The notes under the pieces are model-generated. The model was not told the origin of the DNA, made no database searches, and saw only the letters and a program-made list of their open reading frames with translations. A DNA stretch of 12,808 bases, taken from assembly GCA_947374705.1 (NCBI GenBank), contig CANCDA010000058.1, positions 1 to 12,808 on the forward strand. The letters run 5' to 3'. A program made the position numbers and the translations under genes. Numbering within the stretch: position 1 is the stretch's first letter; each line of letters starts with the position of its first letter. Source of the stretch: Comamonadaceae bacterium. Lineage in GTDB: Bacteria; Pseudomonadota; Gammaproteobacteria; Burkholderiales; Burkholderiaceae_C. Of this stretch, positions 1 through 6,857 are shown piece after piece.

Positions 1-2
1 AC

Positions 3-485
3 GACCGCCTCGCCGGGTCCCTGCGTGAGCAAGGTTACAGCGCACAAGAAGTCGATGCCGTATTGGCCCTGAAACCCCAGCGTCTGGGCGATGTCCCTAA
101 ACGCTTGGTCGCTGTTCGCGCCTTTGCGTCATTGCCCGAAGCCGCCGCCCTGGCCGCCGCCAACAAGCGTATTGGCAATATCCTGAAAAAAGCGGACGAC
201 GTGGACGCTCACGTCAGCGAGGTTCTGCTCAAAGAACCCGCAGAACAAGCGCTGTACGCGGCAATGCAAGCCGTCACACCGAAAGCGAATGCCCTGTTCG
301 ACGCCGGCGACTACACCGCCTCGCTGCAAGCCCTCGCGGCCCTTCGCACACCCGTGGACGCTTTCTTTGATGGCGTGATGGTCAATGCCGAAGAACTCGA
401 CTTGCGCCTGAACCGCCAAGGCCTGCTCAAGAGCTTGCATGTGGCCATGAACCGCGTGGCCGACCTTTCCCGTCTGGTGGCCTGA
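3..485 (+). CDS. glyS: glycyl-tRNA synthetase beta subunit, C-terminal part (partial)
   Basis: The reading frame is open from the window edge to the TGA at 483-485, so only the last 160 or so residues of a roughly 700-residue protein are present. GlyS is the beta subunit of the bacterial alpha2beta2 glycyl-tRNA synthetase, which charges tRNA-Gly in the cytoplasm. The visible part is the end of the helical body and the DALR-type anticodon-binding domain. It is recognised by the run ending in PVDAFFDGVMVNAEE, followed by a leucine-rich helix and a terminal RVADLSRLV, all typical of GlyS C-termini. The downstream gmhB starts two bases after the stop, which implies cotranscription. The true start lies upstream of the window. 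Identification is confident from these terminal motifs. Confidence 0.93.
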   Translation, partial: DRLAGSLREQGYSAQEVDAVLALKPQRLGDVPKRLVAVRAFASLPEAAALAAANKRIGNILKKADDVDAHVSEVLLKEPAEQALYAAMQAVTPKANALFDAGDYTASLQALAALRTPVDAFFDGVMVNAEELDLRLNRQGLLKSLHVAMNRVADLSRLVA

Positions 486-487
486 GC

Positions 488-1060
488 ATGAAGCTGGTCA
501 TCCTCGACCGCGACGGCACCATCAATGAAGACAGTGCCGACTTCATCAAGTCGGCGGCTGAATGGAAGCCGCTGCCCGGCGCGCTAGAGGCCATTGCCCG
601 GCTGACCCACGCAGGCTGGCATGTGGTGGTGGCATCCAACCAGTCGGGTCTGGGGCGGGGCTACTTTGATGTGGCCGCGCTCAATGCCATGCACAGCAAA
701 TTGCACAAGCTGTTGGCGGCTGTGGGCGGGCGTGTCGATGCCATTTTTTATTGCCCGCATGCACCTGACCAAGCCTGCCATTGCCGCAAGCCCGCCTCTG
801 GCTTGTTTGCGCAAATTGGTGAGCGCTACGGCGTTGACCTCAAAGGCGTGCCCACCGTGGGTGACTCAGCGCGTGACCTGGTGGCCGGGGCCGCGCTAGG
901 CTGCGAGCCGCATTTGGTGCTGACCGGCAAGGGCGCCGCCCTGCGGGGCCAGCCCTTGTCTGATGCCTTTCCCGCCAACACCGAAGTGCATGACGATCTG
1001 CTGGCCTGCGTTGAGGCACTGCTGAGCCGGGACGCAGGCTTTCACTCATCCAAAATTTGA
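488..1060 (+). CDS. gmhB: D-glycero-beta-D-manno-heptose 1,7-bisphosphate 7-phosphatase
   Basis: The product is a 190-residue HAD-superfamily phosphatase that removes the C7 phosphate of heptose bisphosphate on the way to ADP-heptose for the LPS inner core; it is cytoplasmic. Motif I is LDRDGT with the two catalytic aspartates at residues 7 and 9. Motif II is SNQSG (50-54). The zinc-loop cysteines and histidine typical of GmhB are C89, H91, C97 and C99, followed by RK at 100-101. The metal-binding motif is GDSARD (125-130). Length matches the family. The ATG lies two bases after the glyS stop, and the next gene begins within a few bases of this stop, so it is an internal operon gene. A histidinol-phosphate-phosphatase-like role is possible within the family, but the Zn loop and the neighbouring envelope gene plsC favour GmhB. 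Confidence 0.9.
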   Translation: MKLVILDRDGTINEDSADFIKSAAEWKPLPGALEAIARLTHAGWHVVVASNQSGLGRGYFDVAALNAMHSKLHKLLAAVGGRVDAIFYCPHAPDQACHCRKPASGLFAQIGERYGVDLKGVPTVGDSARDLVAGAALGCEPHLVLTGKGAALRGQPLSDAFPANTEVHDDLLACVEALLSRDAGFHSSKI

Positions 1061-1065
1061 TCCGC

Positions 1066-1800
1066 ATGGCACTGATCCGCTCCATCCTTCACATGCTGTG
1101 GATCTGCATCACCGTTGTGCCGTGGGCGATTGCGCTGTTGCTGACCTCTGTGTTTGTCAAAGGCAACCCGGTGTACTGGATTGCCGCCCACTGGCTCAGC
1201 GTGGTCGTCTGGGGTGCCCGCACTCTTCTTGGCATTCGCACCCGTGTCAACGGCATGGAGAACTTGCCCTCGGGTGAAGCCAGCACGGCGATTTTGCTGG
1301 TCAAACACCAGTCCACGTTTGAGACGCTGCTCATGCCCACATTGATGCCACATCCGCTGGCCTATGTGTTTAAAAAAGAGTTGCTCTACATCCCGTTTTT
1401 CGGTTGGGCCATGGCCCGCACAGACATGATCCACATCGACCGCAGCCAGGGAAAGCAAGCTTTTGCCAAAGTGGTCACACAGGGCAAGACGCTGTTGGCG
1501 CGTGGTGTGTGGGTCATCATGTTTCCTGAGGGCACACGCATCCCGCGGGGTCAAAAAGGCATGTACAAAACAGGCGGAACCCGCTTGGCGATTGAGACTG
1601 GCGCGCCGGTGATCCCCATTGCCGTCACCTCGGCCAAGTGCTGGCCGCGCAAAGCCTTCATCAAGACGCCGGGCATCGTGGACGTGTCCATCGGCAAACC
1701 CATTCCCAGCGTGGGCCGCGAACCCGCTGAGCTGATGCGCGAAGTCGAAGCCTGGATCGAGGCCGAGATGCGGCGACTCGACCCCGACGCCTACCCCTGA
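1066..1800 (+). CDS. plsC: 1-acyl-sn-glycerol-3-phosphate acyltransferase (PlsC/AGPAT family)
   Basis: The product is a 244-residue membrane-associated acyltransferase that makes phosphatidic acid from lysophosphatidic acid in phospholipid synthesis. An N-terminal hydrophobic segment (about residues 6-30) anchors it. The acceptor/catalytic block reads KHQSTFE, giving histidine 81 and a glutamate at 86 where the textbook HX4D motif has aspartate. The glycerol-phosphate-binding block FPEGTR is at 153-158, followed by the usual Pro-rich strand (APVIPIAV, 180-187). I chose the ATG at 1066, five bases after gmhB. An in-frame TTG at 1057 would overlap the gmhB stop by four bases and add three residues; neither has a good Shine-Dalgarno sequence. 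It lies between gmhB and the YgjP-like gene in one probable operon. Confidence 0.9.
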   Translation: MALIRSILHMLWICITVVPWAIALLLTSVFVKGNPVYWIAAHWLSVVVWGARTLLGIRTRVNGMENLPSGEASTAILLVKHQSTFETLLMPTLMPHPLAYVFKKELLYIPFFGWAMARTDMIHIDRSQGKQAFAKVVTQGKTLLARGVWVIMFPEGTRIPRGQKGMYKTGGTRLAIETGAPVIPIAVTSAKCWPRKAFIKTPGIVDVSIGKPIPSVGREPAELMREVEAWIEAEMRRLDPDAYP

Positions 1801-1808
1801 CGCCCCCC

Positions 1809-2675
1809 ATGCGCAGCCTCTACCAGATGGCGTTGGATTTTTTTGAGCCTGAGCCCCGGGTGCTCGCACCAGCGCCGACTCAAAAGCTTGTGCTGAGACC
1901 GCCAGATGTCCCCATGGCCAGCGTCATGCCCCCCGCACGCTTTCGTCACCCGCGCGCCAACCGTGAATCGCGCCTGTGCAATGCGTTGGTCGGCTATGAG
2001 TTCAAACGCGGCCAACGCCGCACCATCGGCTTCCAAGTCGGGCCTGATGGCTTGGTGGTGAGCGCGCCCAAATGGGTGTCCTTGCGTGAGGTGGAAGTCG
2101 CCTTGCAAGAAAAAGCCACCTGGGTGCTGCGCAAGCTCGACGAGATGCGCGAGCGCGAACAACGCCAAGCCTCGGCCCGCATCGAATGGCGTGACGGCGT
2201 GAGCCTGCCCTTTCTCGGCCACACCCTCACCGTGATTCTGGACCCGAGCCATGCGTTCACTGCCGTGGGCGGCGAACATGCGGCAGGCATCTTGCGCATT
2301 GGCCTGCCCCTGCAGGCCACACCCGATCAAATTCGGGACGCAGTGCAAGCCTGGCTCATGCGCCAAGCCAAACAACTGTTCACCGAGCGGCTCAACCACT
2401 TCGCCCCGCAACTGCAAGTGCAATGGCGCAAGCTCGCACTCAGCAACGCAGGCACGCGCTGGGGCAGCGCGCGTATTGATGGCAGCATCCGCCTGAACTG
2501 GCGGCTGATCCACTTCAAACCCAATGTGATCGACTACGTGGTGGCGCATGAGCTCAGCCACCTGCGTGTGATGGACCACAGCCCGCGTTTTTGGGACACG
2601 GTGCGTACCGTGGTGCCAGACTACGCCACGCTGCGCGGCCAGCTCAAAGACGACGCCGTGCCGCGCTGGGCTTAA
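1809..2675 (+). CDS. YgjP/WLM-type zinc metallohydrolase (DUF45/M48-like)
   Basis: The product is a 288-residue protein of the YgjP-like metallopeptidase family, a zinc-dependent hydrolase group with poorly known substrates. The zinc site is clear: VVAHELSH (244-251) gives the HExxH motif with H247, E248 and H251, and HSPRFW supplies the third ligand H257, spaced as in the family. Upstream of it, TRWGSARIDGSIRLNWRL (216-233) corresponds to the conserved RWGSC block, but the usual cysteine is alanine here. The N-terminal 45 residues are proline-rich and look like a non-conserved extension, so a start at a later ATG (1827 or 1914) is possible; I kept the first ATG, eight bases after plsC. Translation is probably coupled to plsC. 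No signal peptide is seen, so it is probably cytoplasmic. Confidence 0.82.
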   Translation: MRSLYQMALDFFEPEPRVLAPAPTQKLVLRPPDVPMASVMPPARFRHPRANRESRLCNALVGYEFKRGQRRTIGFQVGPDGLVVSAPKWVSLREVEVALQEKATWVLRKLDEMREREQRQASARIEWRDGVSLPFLGHTLTVILDPSHAFTAVGGEHAAGILRIGLPLQATPDQIRDAVQAWLMRQAKQLFTERLNHFAPQLQVQWRKLALSNAGTRWGSARIDGSIRLNWRLIHFKPNVIDYVVAHELSHLRVMDHSPRFWDTVRTVVPDYATLRGQLKDDAVPRWA

Positions 2676-2711
2676 TGCCCGATGTCGGAAAAATTTTGAG
2701 AAAGCCAAACC

Positions 2712-3143
2712 ATGTTGCATGAAGCCTTGTTCAACCGCATCCAAACCAGCTTCGACCGCCAGGGTCTCATGCAGCACTGGGGTGCACGCCTACTGCGCGT
2801 GGAGCCTGGCGTGTGTGAGTTGGCGCTGCCTTACTCTGACAAGGTCACCCAGCAGCAAGGCGGCTTTCATGGTGGCGCCATGGGCGCGTTAGCCGATATC
2901 GCCGCTGGTTATGCGGGTCTGACACAAGCCCCTGAGGGCATGGAAGTCACCACGGTAGAGTACAAAATCAACTTTCTTGCGGCCTTCTCCAGCGGAGAGT
3001 TGCACGCCATCGGACGCGTGGTGAAAGCGGGCAAGCGCATCATCGTCACCACGGCGGAGGTGCTGCATGTCGATGCGGCGGACAAGTCCACGGTGTGCGC
3101 GCTCATGCAGCAGACCTTGGTGCCGGTGAACAAAACCTATTGA
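2712..3143 (+). CDS. PaaI-family hotdog-fold thioesterase
   Basis: The product is a 143-residue single-domain hotdog protein of the PaaI/YdiI type, which hydrolyses acyl- or aryl-CoA thioesters. The family signature is at residues 50-62, GGFHGGAMGALAD: HGG begins the long central helix, and D62 lies where the catalytic acid is usually placed. It is followed by VEYKINFLA (82-90), the typical beta strand leading into the second half. Length fits one hotdog domain; such enzymes act as dimers or tetramers. It begins 36 bases after the YgjP-like gene, and a membrane sulfatase-like gene begins 33 bases after it. It may act on phenylacetyl-CoA-like or fatty acyl-CoA substrates, but nothing in the sequence fixes which. 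Confidence 0.85.
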   Translation: MLHEALFNRIQTSFDRQGLMQHWGARLLRVEPGVCELALPYSDKVTQQQGGFHGGAMGALADIAAGYAGLTQAPEGMEVTTVEYKINFLAAFSSGELHAIGRVVKAGKRIIVTTAEVLHVDAADKSTVCALMQQTLVPVNKTY

Positions 3144-3176
3144 AAAACAAGCCGCTTTTTCACATCGGTTCATGCC

Positions 3177-5228
3177 ATGAAATTCTCTCTGCGTACTTTC
3201 GGCCAGAACGGCCTGCGTGCATTGTCCACAGCCGTGCTGCAAGCCTGGCTGATGGTGCTGTGTGTAGCGCTGGTGCTTTCGGTACTGCGCATGGGGCAGC
3301 TCGCCTGGCATTGGCCTGCTGAATTTCAGACGTCTTGGCCAGACCTGTGGACGGTGGTGGTTCAGGGTGCGCGGTTTGACCTGAAAGTCTGCGCTGCTGC
3401 ATCGCTGCTCTTTTTCCCGCTCTTGCTCATCTTGCCTGCACGTTGGCACGGCGGCTTGGTGGGCATGGTCGCCGTTCTCTTCGTACTGGCGTCACTGGTC
3501 AACCTGCACTACTTCGGCTTTTACAAAACGCCCATTGACCCCATCGTCTTCGGCTTCTTTGAAGACGACACCCAGGCCATCGTTCAAACCATTTGGAGCG
3601 ACTTCCCCGTGGTGGGCACCTTGCTGGTGTGGGCGGGCCTGAGCTGGGTTGCCATGCGCATGCGTCGCGCTGCCTATGGACGTTTAAGCCTGCGCCTGAA
3701 CCGTCAACGCTGGCCCGTCTGGGCCACTTTGCTGGGCGTGTTGCTCGCGTTTTTGTTGCTGGTGCTCACCACCAAAGGCACTTTGCGTGCCATGGCGCTG
3801 GGCAAGCAAAACGTCTCGGTCACCACCTCGCAGTTTCTCAACGACATGGTGCCCAATGGCGTCATCGCGCTGAAGTTCGCGTGGGACAGTCGGCGCGATT
3901 CGCAAAACCTCTCTGACCCGCTGCTGGGGCTCAAGCGACTGCACTTCGCCTCACCGATGGACGCGGCCAAGGTGCTGGGTATGAACGCAGTGGATGAGGC
4001 GGCACTACTCACATCCCTGATGGTCAACGCACCTGAGCCACCAGCCGCAAAGTTGGGTTCAGCGTTCACAACGCCCAAGAAAAACCTGCTGTTCTTCCTG
4101 ATGGAGTCCTGGAGCGCCGAGCCCTTTCATTACCAGGCCGCTGACTTTGACGTGCTGGGCCGCCTGGCCCCCACCTTGGCGCAGGCCTGCCACTTCTCCA
4201 ACTTCGATTCAGCCCAGCCCGGCACGCACCCCTCGCTTGAGGCCATCTTGTTCTCCACCCCCATCACGCCCTTGACCCTGGGGCCACAGGGCAAGAAGCC
4301 CATCCCCTGGGCCATCCCCCTAGTGATGCATCGCGCGGGTTACCACACGCTGTTTGTCACCTCGGCACGCTCGGGCTGGCGTGACCTGGACCGCGTGCTC
4401 AAGACCCAAGGCTTTGACGAGGTGATTGATGCCAACGACCTCAAGGCCGCTTACCCACAGGCCGAGCTGGGGATCTGGGGCGTGTGGGACAGCTATGTGT
4501 TCCAGTACCTCTCCACGCGCCTGAAGCAGAAGAACAAAGACAAACCCCTGTTCGTCTTTGTCCTCACCTCCACCAACCACCCACCTTACGACTTGCCGCC
4601 GGACTATCCGCGTCAAAAGCGCAATATGACGAGGTGGGGCGGGGAGCGCAACTCGGTTGATCTACTGCCCAATCTGGACTCCTACCATTACGCGACTGAT
4701 CTGCTCGGTGGCTTGGTGCAAGAGGTGCGCTCTGGCCCTTTGCGGGCCAATACCGTGATCGCTGCTACCGGTGACCACAATGTGCGCAGCTTCGGTCTGT
4801 ACGCCACGCCCGATCGGCGCTATCTGCTCAACCAAGTGCCGTTTGTGATTTGGGGCGATGGCGTGAACTGCGGGCCACAGCGCACCCTGCCTGCGGGCCA
4901 CCGCGACATGTTCCCCACGCTGCTGCCGCTGCTGAGTGTGAGTGAGGGCTACCTTAAGACCGGGCGCGACCTGCTGCTTGATCCTTCAAAGCCAACGAAC
5001 CCAAGCCTTAACGCCCCCCTTAGCCTGAGCTACTTCGGCCCGGTTCGCACCCCGCAAGGGCGCTGGACGCTGGGCGACCCGGCGTCCTTTGTGTGCACGC
5101 CGGAAGATGCCAAAACCAACGCGTCCAGCTTGACTGCCAACTGCCAGTTCAGCGCCCAAGACGACGAACGCGCCCGTGCCCAACTCGGCCTGCTGGACTG
5201 GGCCGTGCGTGTCAGTTTGCCGAAGTAG
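3177..5228 (+). CDS. LTA synthase-like membrane sulfatase/phosphoglycerol transferase family protein
   Basis: The product is a 683-residue inner-membrane enzyme of the alkaline phosphatase/sulfatase superfamily, LtaS-like. The N-terminal 200 residues hold about five hydrophobic segments (near 20-43, 70-88, 92-113, 141-160 and 179-198). The rest is an extracytoplasmic catalytic domain. Candidate metal and catalytic residues are E310 in FFLMESWS, T350 in AQPGTHPS as the threonine nucleophile, W437-D438, H468 in TSTNHPPYD, and D532-H533 in ATGDHNVR. These match the LtaS/OpgB pattern of Glu, Thr, Asp-His and a substrate His. In Gram-negatives such enzymes transfer phosphoglycerol or phosphoethanolamine to periplasmic glucans, LPS or other glycans; the exact acceptor here is unknown. 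ATG 3177 is the natural start, with a weak ribosome site. Confidence 0.85.
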   Translation: MKFSLRTFGQNGLRALSTAVLQAWLMVLCVALVLSVLRMGQLAWHWPAEFQTSWPDLWTVVVQGARFDLKVCAAASLLFFPLLLILPARWHGGLVGMVAVLFVLASLVNLHYFGFYKTPIDPIVFGFFEDDTQAIVQTIWSDFPVVGTLLVWAGLSWVAMRMRRAAYGRLSLRLNRQRWPVWATLLGVLLAFLLLVLTTKGTLRAMALGKQNVSVTTSQFLNDMVPNGVIALKFAWDSRRDSQNLSDPLLGLKRLHFASPMDAAKVLGMNAVDEAALLTSLMVNAPEPPAAKLGSAFTTPKKNLLFFLMESWSAEPFHYQAADFDVLGRLAPTLAQACHFSNFDSAQPGTHPSLEAILFSTPITPLTLGPQGKKPIPWAIPLVMHRAGYHTLFVTSARSGWRDLDRVLKTQGFDEVIDANDLKAAYPQAELGIWGVWDSYVFQYLSTRLKQKNKDKPLFVFVLTSTNHPPYDLPPDYPRQKRNMTRWGGERNSVDLLPNLDSYHYATDLLGGLVQEVRSGPLRANTVIAATGDHNVRSFGLYATPDRRYLLNQVPFVIWGDGVNCGPQRTLPAGHRDMFPTLLPLLSVSEGYLKTGRDLLLDPSKPTNPSLNAPLSLSYFGPVRTPQGRWTLGDPASFVCTPEDAKTNASSLTANCQFSAQDDERARAQLGLLDWAVRVSLPK

Positions 5229-5249
5229 TCATCAAGCACAATCACCGTC

Positions 5250-5909
5250 ATGACTCAAGCCCTAGACGACCTCTTCGCCCACAACCGCGCCTGGGCCGCG
5301 CAGATGGAGCGCGAGCGCCCCGGCTTCTTCACCAACCTGAAGTCGCAGCAACGCCCCAAGTACATGTGGATCGGCTGCTCTGACAGCCGCGTTCCCGCCA
5401 ACCAGATCACCGGGCTGGAGCCGGGCGAGGTGTTTGTGCACCGCAATGTAGGCAATGTGGTTGTGCACTCGGATCTCAATTCCCTGTCCACCGTTCAGTT
5501 TGCAGTGGAGCGGCTCAAGGTACAGCATGTGATGGTGGTCGGGCATTACGGCTGCTCGGGCGTGCAAGCCGCGCTGGAAGGCGCGCGCATCGGTCTGGCC
5601 GACAACTGGTTGCGCCACATCCAGGACGTGCGAGACCGGCACCGCCCTCTCTTAGAGGCCCTGCCCGAGCACGTTCGCCATGACGCGCTGGTGGAGCTCA
5701 ACGTGATCGAGCAGGTCATCAATGTGGCCCAATCCACCGTGTTGCTGGACGCCTGGGCCCGTGGGCAGGCCGTCACCGTGCATGGCTGGGTGTATGGGAT
5801 TCACGACGGTTTGCTCAAGGATTTGCAAATGACCGTGGATTCTCCCGATGCGCTGGAAGCCTTGTATCAGTTTGCAACGGCGAACGTGGCCAGTACAGCC
5901 CGCACCTAG
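5250..5909 (+). CDS. can: beta-class carbonic anhydrase
   Basis: The product is a 219-residue zinc enzyme interconverting CO2 and bicarbonate in the cytoplasm, supplying bicarbonate for carboxylations. It closely resembles E. coli Can in length and motifs. CSDSRVPA (43-50) provides zinc ligand C43 and the Asp45-Arg47 dyad, and HYGCSG (99-104) provides H99 and C102. Other family blocks are GLEPGEVFVHRNVGN (55-69) and HGWVYGIHDGLL, the latter close to the E. coli sequence. It starts 21 bases after the sulfatase-like gene. The ATG has no strong Shine-Dalgarno sequence, and no terminator separates the two genes. It is the last recognisable housekeeping gene before the accessory block. Confidence 0.95.
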   Translation: MTQALDDLFAHNRAWAAQMERERPGFFTNLKSQQRPKYMWIGCSDSRVPANQITGLEPGEVFVHRNVGNVVVHSDLNSLSTVQFAVERLKVQHVMVVGHYGCSGVQAALEGARIGLADNWLRHIQDVRDRHRPLLEALPEHVRHDALVELNVIEQVINVAQSTVLLDAWARGQAVTVHGWVYGIHDGLLKDLQMTVDSPDALEALYQFATANVASTART

Positions 5910-5964
5910 AATTCGCCTGATTCCGTGGAATGGTTGGCACGGAGAATAAAAAAAGGTGCGAATC

Positions 5965-6273
5965 ATGAGCTTTAAATTGCCGAAATTCCTGTACGTCAGC
6001 ATGCCTTATGTTTACATGGTGGGCGGTGCCTTGATCGTTTACTCATTCAGAGGCTGGTTGGGGGGATGGATAGGTGGCATCGCCGGTTTGGCCCTGATGA
6101 CTTACGGCTTTGCTGTTCTGATGTTGCGCAAAGATTACCGCGCACAAGACGAATCCGATGGCCCAGCCAGCCGTTACGACGACAGCCGTTTTGAAGACGT
6201 CCGAATTCAATCGACCCTCATCTCCTCCAAAGCCAGCGAAAACAAAGGCCCCCCGTCCCGCAAAAAGTCTTGA
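5965..6273 (+). CDS. small two-helix membrane protein, unknown function
   Basis: The 102-residue product is not recognised. Two hydrophobic segments are visible, about residues 10-28 and 31-54. The second is glycine-rich (GWLGGWIGGIAGLALM) and ends at a positive RKDYR, so the protein is probably a hairpin in the inner membrane with a hydrophilic, charged C-terminal tail (about 58-102) ending in RKKS. I chose ATG 5965 because AAAAGG at 5951-5956 sits eight bases upstream as a ribosome site; an in-frame GTG at 5956 would add three residues but overlaps that site. Its stop at 6271-6273 is followed in the same frame by the VapB-like remnant. It could be cotranscribed with vapC. No function is assigned. 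Confidence 0.7.
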   Translation: MSFKLPKFLYVSMPYVYMVGGALIVYSFRGWLGGWIGGIAGLALMTYGFAVLMLRKDYRAQDESDGPASRYDDSRFEDVRIQSTLISSKASENKGPPSRKKS

Positions 6274-6435
6274 TCTGGGTCATGGTCTTTTGACCGCAGC
6301 CTTCTCGGCGGCCTCAAGCTGGACCGGGGTGCCGCATTGCTGGATGCACTCAATGCCTTTGACGATGAGTACGTTGCCTTGCTGGAGGCGGGGCAGAATG
6401 AGCAGCCGCCTATGCAGGATCGGAAGTCGTTGTGA
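6274..6435 (+). pseudogene. VapB-like antitoxin remnant, C-terminal part only
   Basis: An open frame runs from just after the 6271-6273 stop to a TGA at 6433-6435, which overlaps the vapC GTG start by four bases. Its last 18 residues (EAGQNEQPPMQDRKSL region) have the character of the tail of VapB antitoxins, the acidic/polar segment that wraps the PIN toxin and typically ends in QxR(E/D)xL. The preceding ALLDALNAFDDEYVALL would form the toxin-binding helix. There is no in-frame ATG and no swapped-hairpin AbrB-type DNA-binding domain upstream in any frame, because that space is taken by the small membrane protein. An in-frame TTG at 6337 is the only evident start. A short inverted repeat (GGTC-TTTT-GACC, 6284-6295) lies at the 5' border. 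I read it as a 5'-truncated vapB; a functional mini-antitoxin is possible. Confidence 0.55.
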
Positions 6436-6845
6436 GGTACATGCTCGATACCAACATCCTGATTTACCTCATCAAGAACAAGCCCCCCATCGTTGCCGAG
6501 CGCGTGAATGCCTTGGCTGCTGGTGATGAGTTGTGCATGTCATTCTTCACTTTCGCCGAGTTGCTCAAAGGCGCAGAGCGCAGTACCCGCAAGCCTGAGG
6601 TATTACGCCGCTTGGACGAACTGGCCCGTGTGGTGTCGGTGCGATATGGCGTCAATCGTGCCTTGTGCGAACACTACGCCATGCAGTTCTCACGCCTGCG
6701 CGAAGCAGGCATGCCGATCGATGCCAATGACCTCTGGATCGCTTGTCACGCGCTGGCCGAAGATTGCACCGTGGTGACCAACAACATGCGTGAATTTGAA
6801 CGTGTGGTGGGGTTGAAACTAGAGAACTGGGCACTGAGTCCTTAG
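6432..6845 (+). CDS. vapC: VapC-family PIN-domain toxin ribonuclease
   Basis: The product is a 137-residue type II toxin with a full PIN domain. VapC enzymes are Mg-dependent endoribonucleases that cleave tRNA or rRNA and arrest growth when the antitoxin is lost. The acidic centre is present: D6 in MLDTNILIYLIK, E43 in FAELLKG, D97 and D100 in PIDANDLWIA, then VVTNNMREFERV (114-125) typical of the fourth motif. The start is GTG at 6432, overlapping the stop of the upstream VapB-like frame as is usual for vapBC pairs. A GGAAG (6422-6426) sits five bases upstream, and starting here gives the common MRYMLDTN N-terminus. ATG 6441 would remove three residues. The toxin looks intact although its antitoxin does not. 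It ends 12 bases from the convergent hipA. Confidence 0.92.
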   Translation: MRYMLDTNILIYLIKNKPPIVAERVNALAAGDELCMSFFTFAELLKGAERSTRKPEVLRRLDELARVVSVRYGVNRALCEHYAMQFSRLREAGMPIDANDLWIACHALAEDCTVVTNNMREFERVVGLKLENWALSP

Positions 6846-6857
6846 TAACGGAAGCGA

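Noticed and set aside
1791..2777. Long open frame (328 codons) on the - strand
   Set aside because: It is fully antisense to the YgjP-like gene with clear HExxH motif, has no recognisable domain, and is typical of GC-rich shadow frames.
3142..3161. GAAAAA...TTTTTC inverted repeat as a terminator after the thioesterase gene
   Set aside because: The stem is six A/T-rich pairs with no GC core or T-tract after it, so it is too weak to call.
5933..5956. TTGGCAC resembling a sigma-54 -24 box upstream of the small membrane protein
   Set aside because: There is no GC at the required -12 position; the following bases are ATAAAAAAA.
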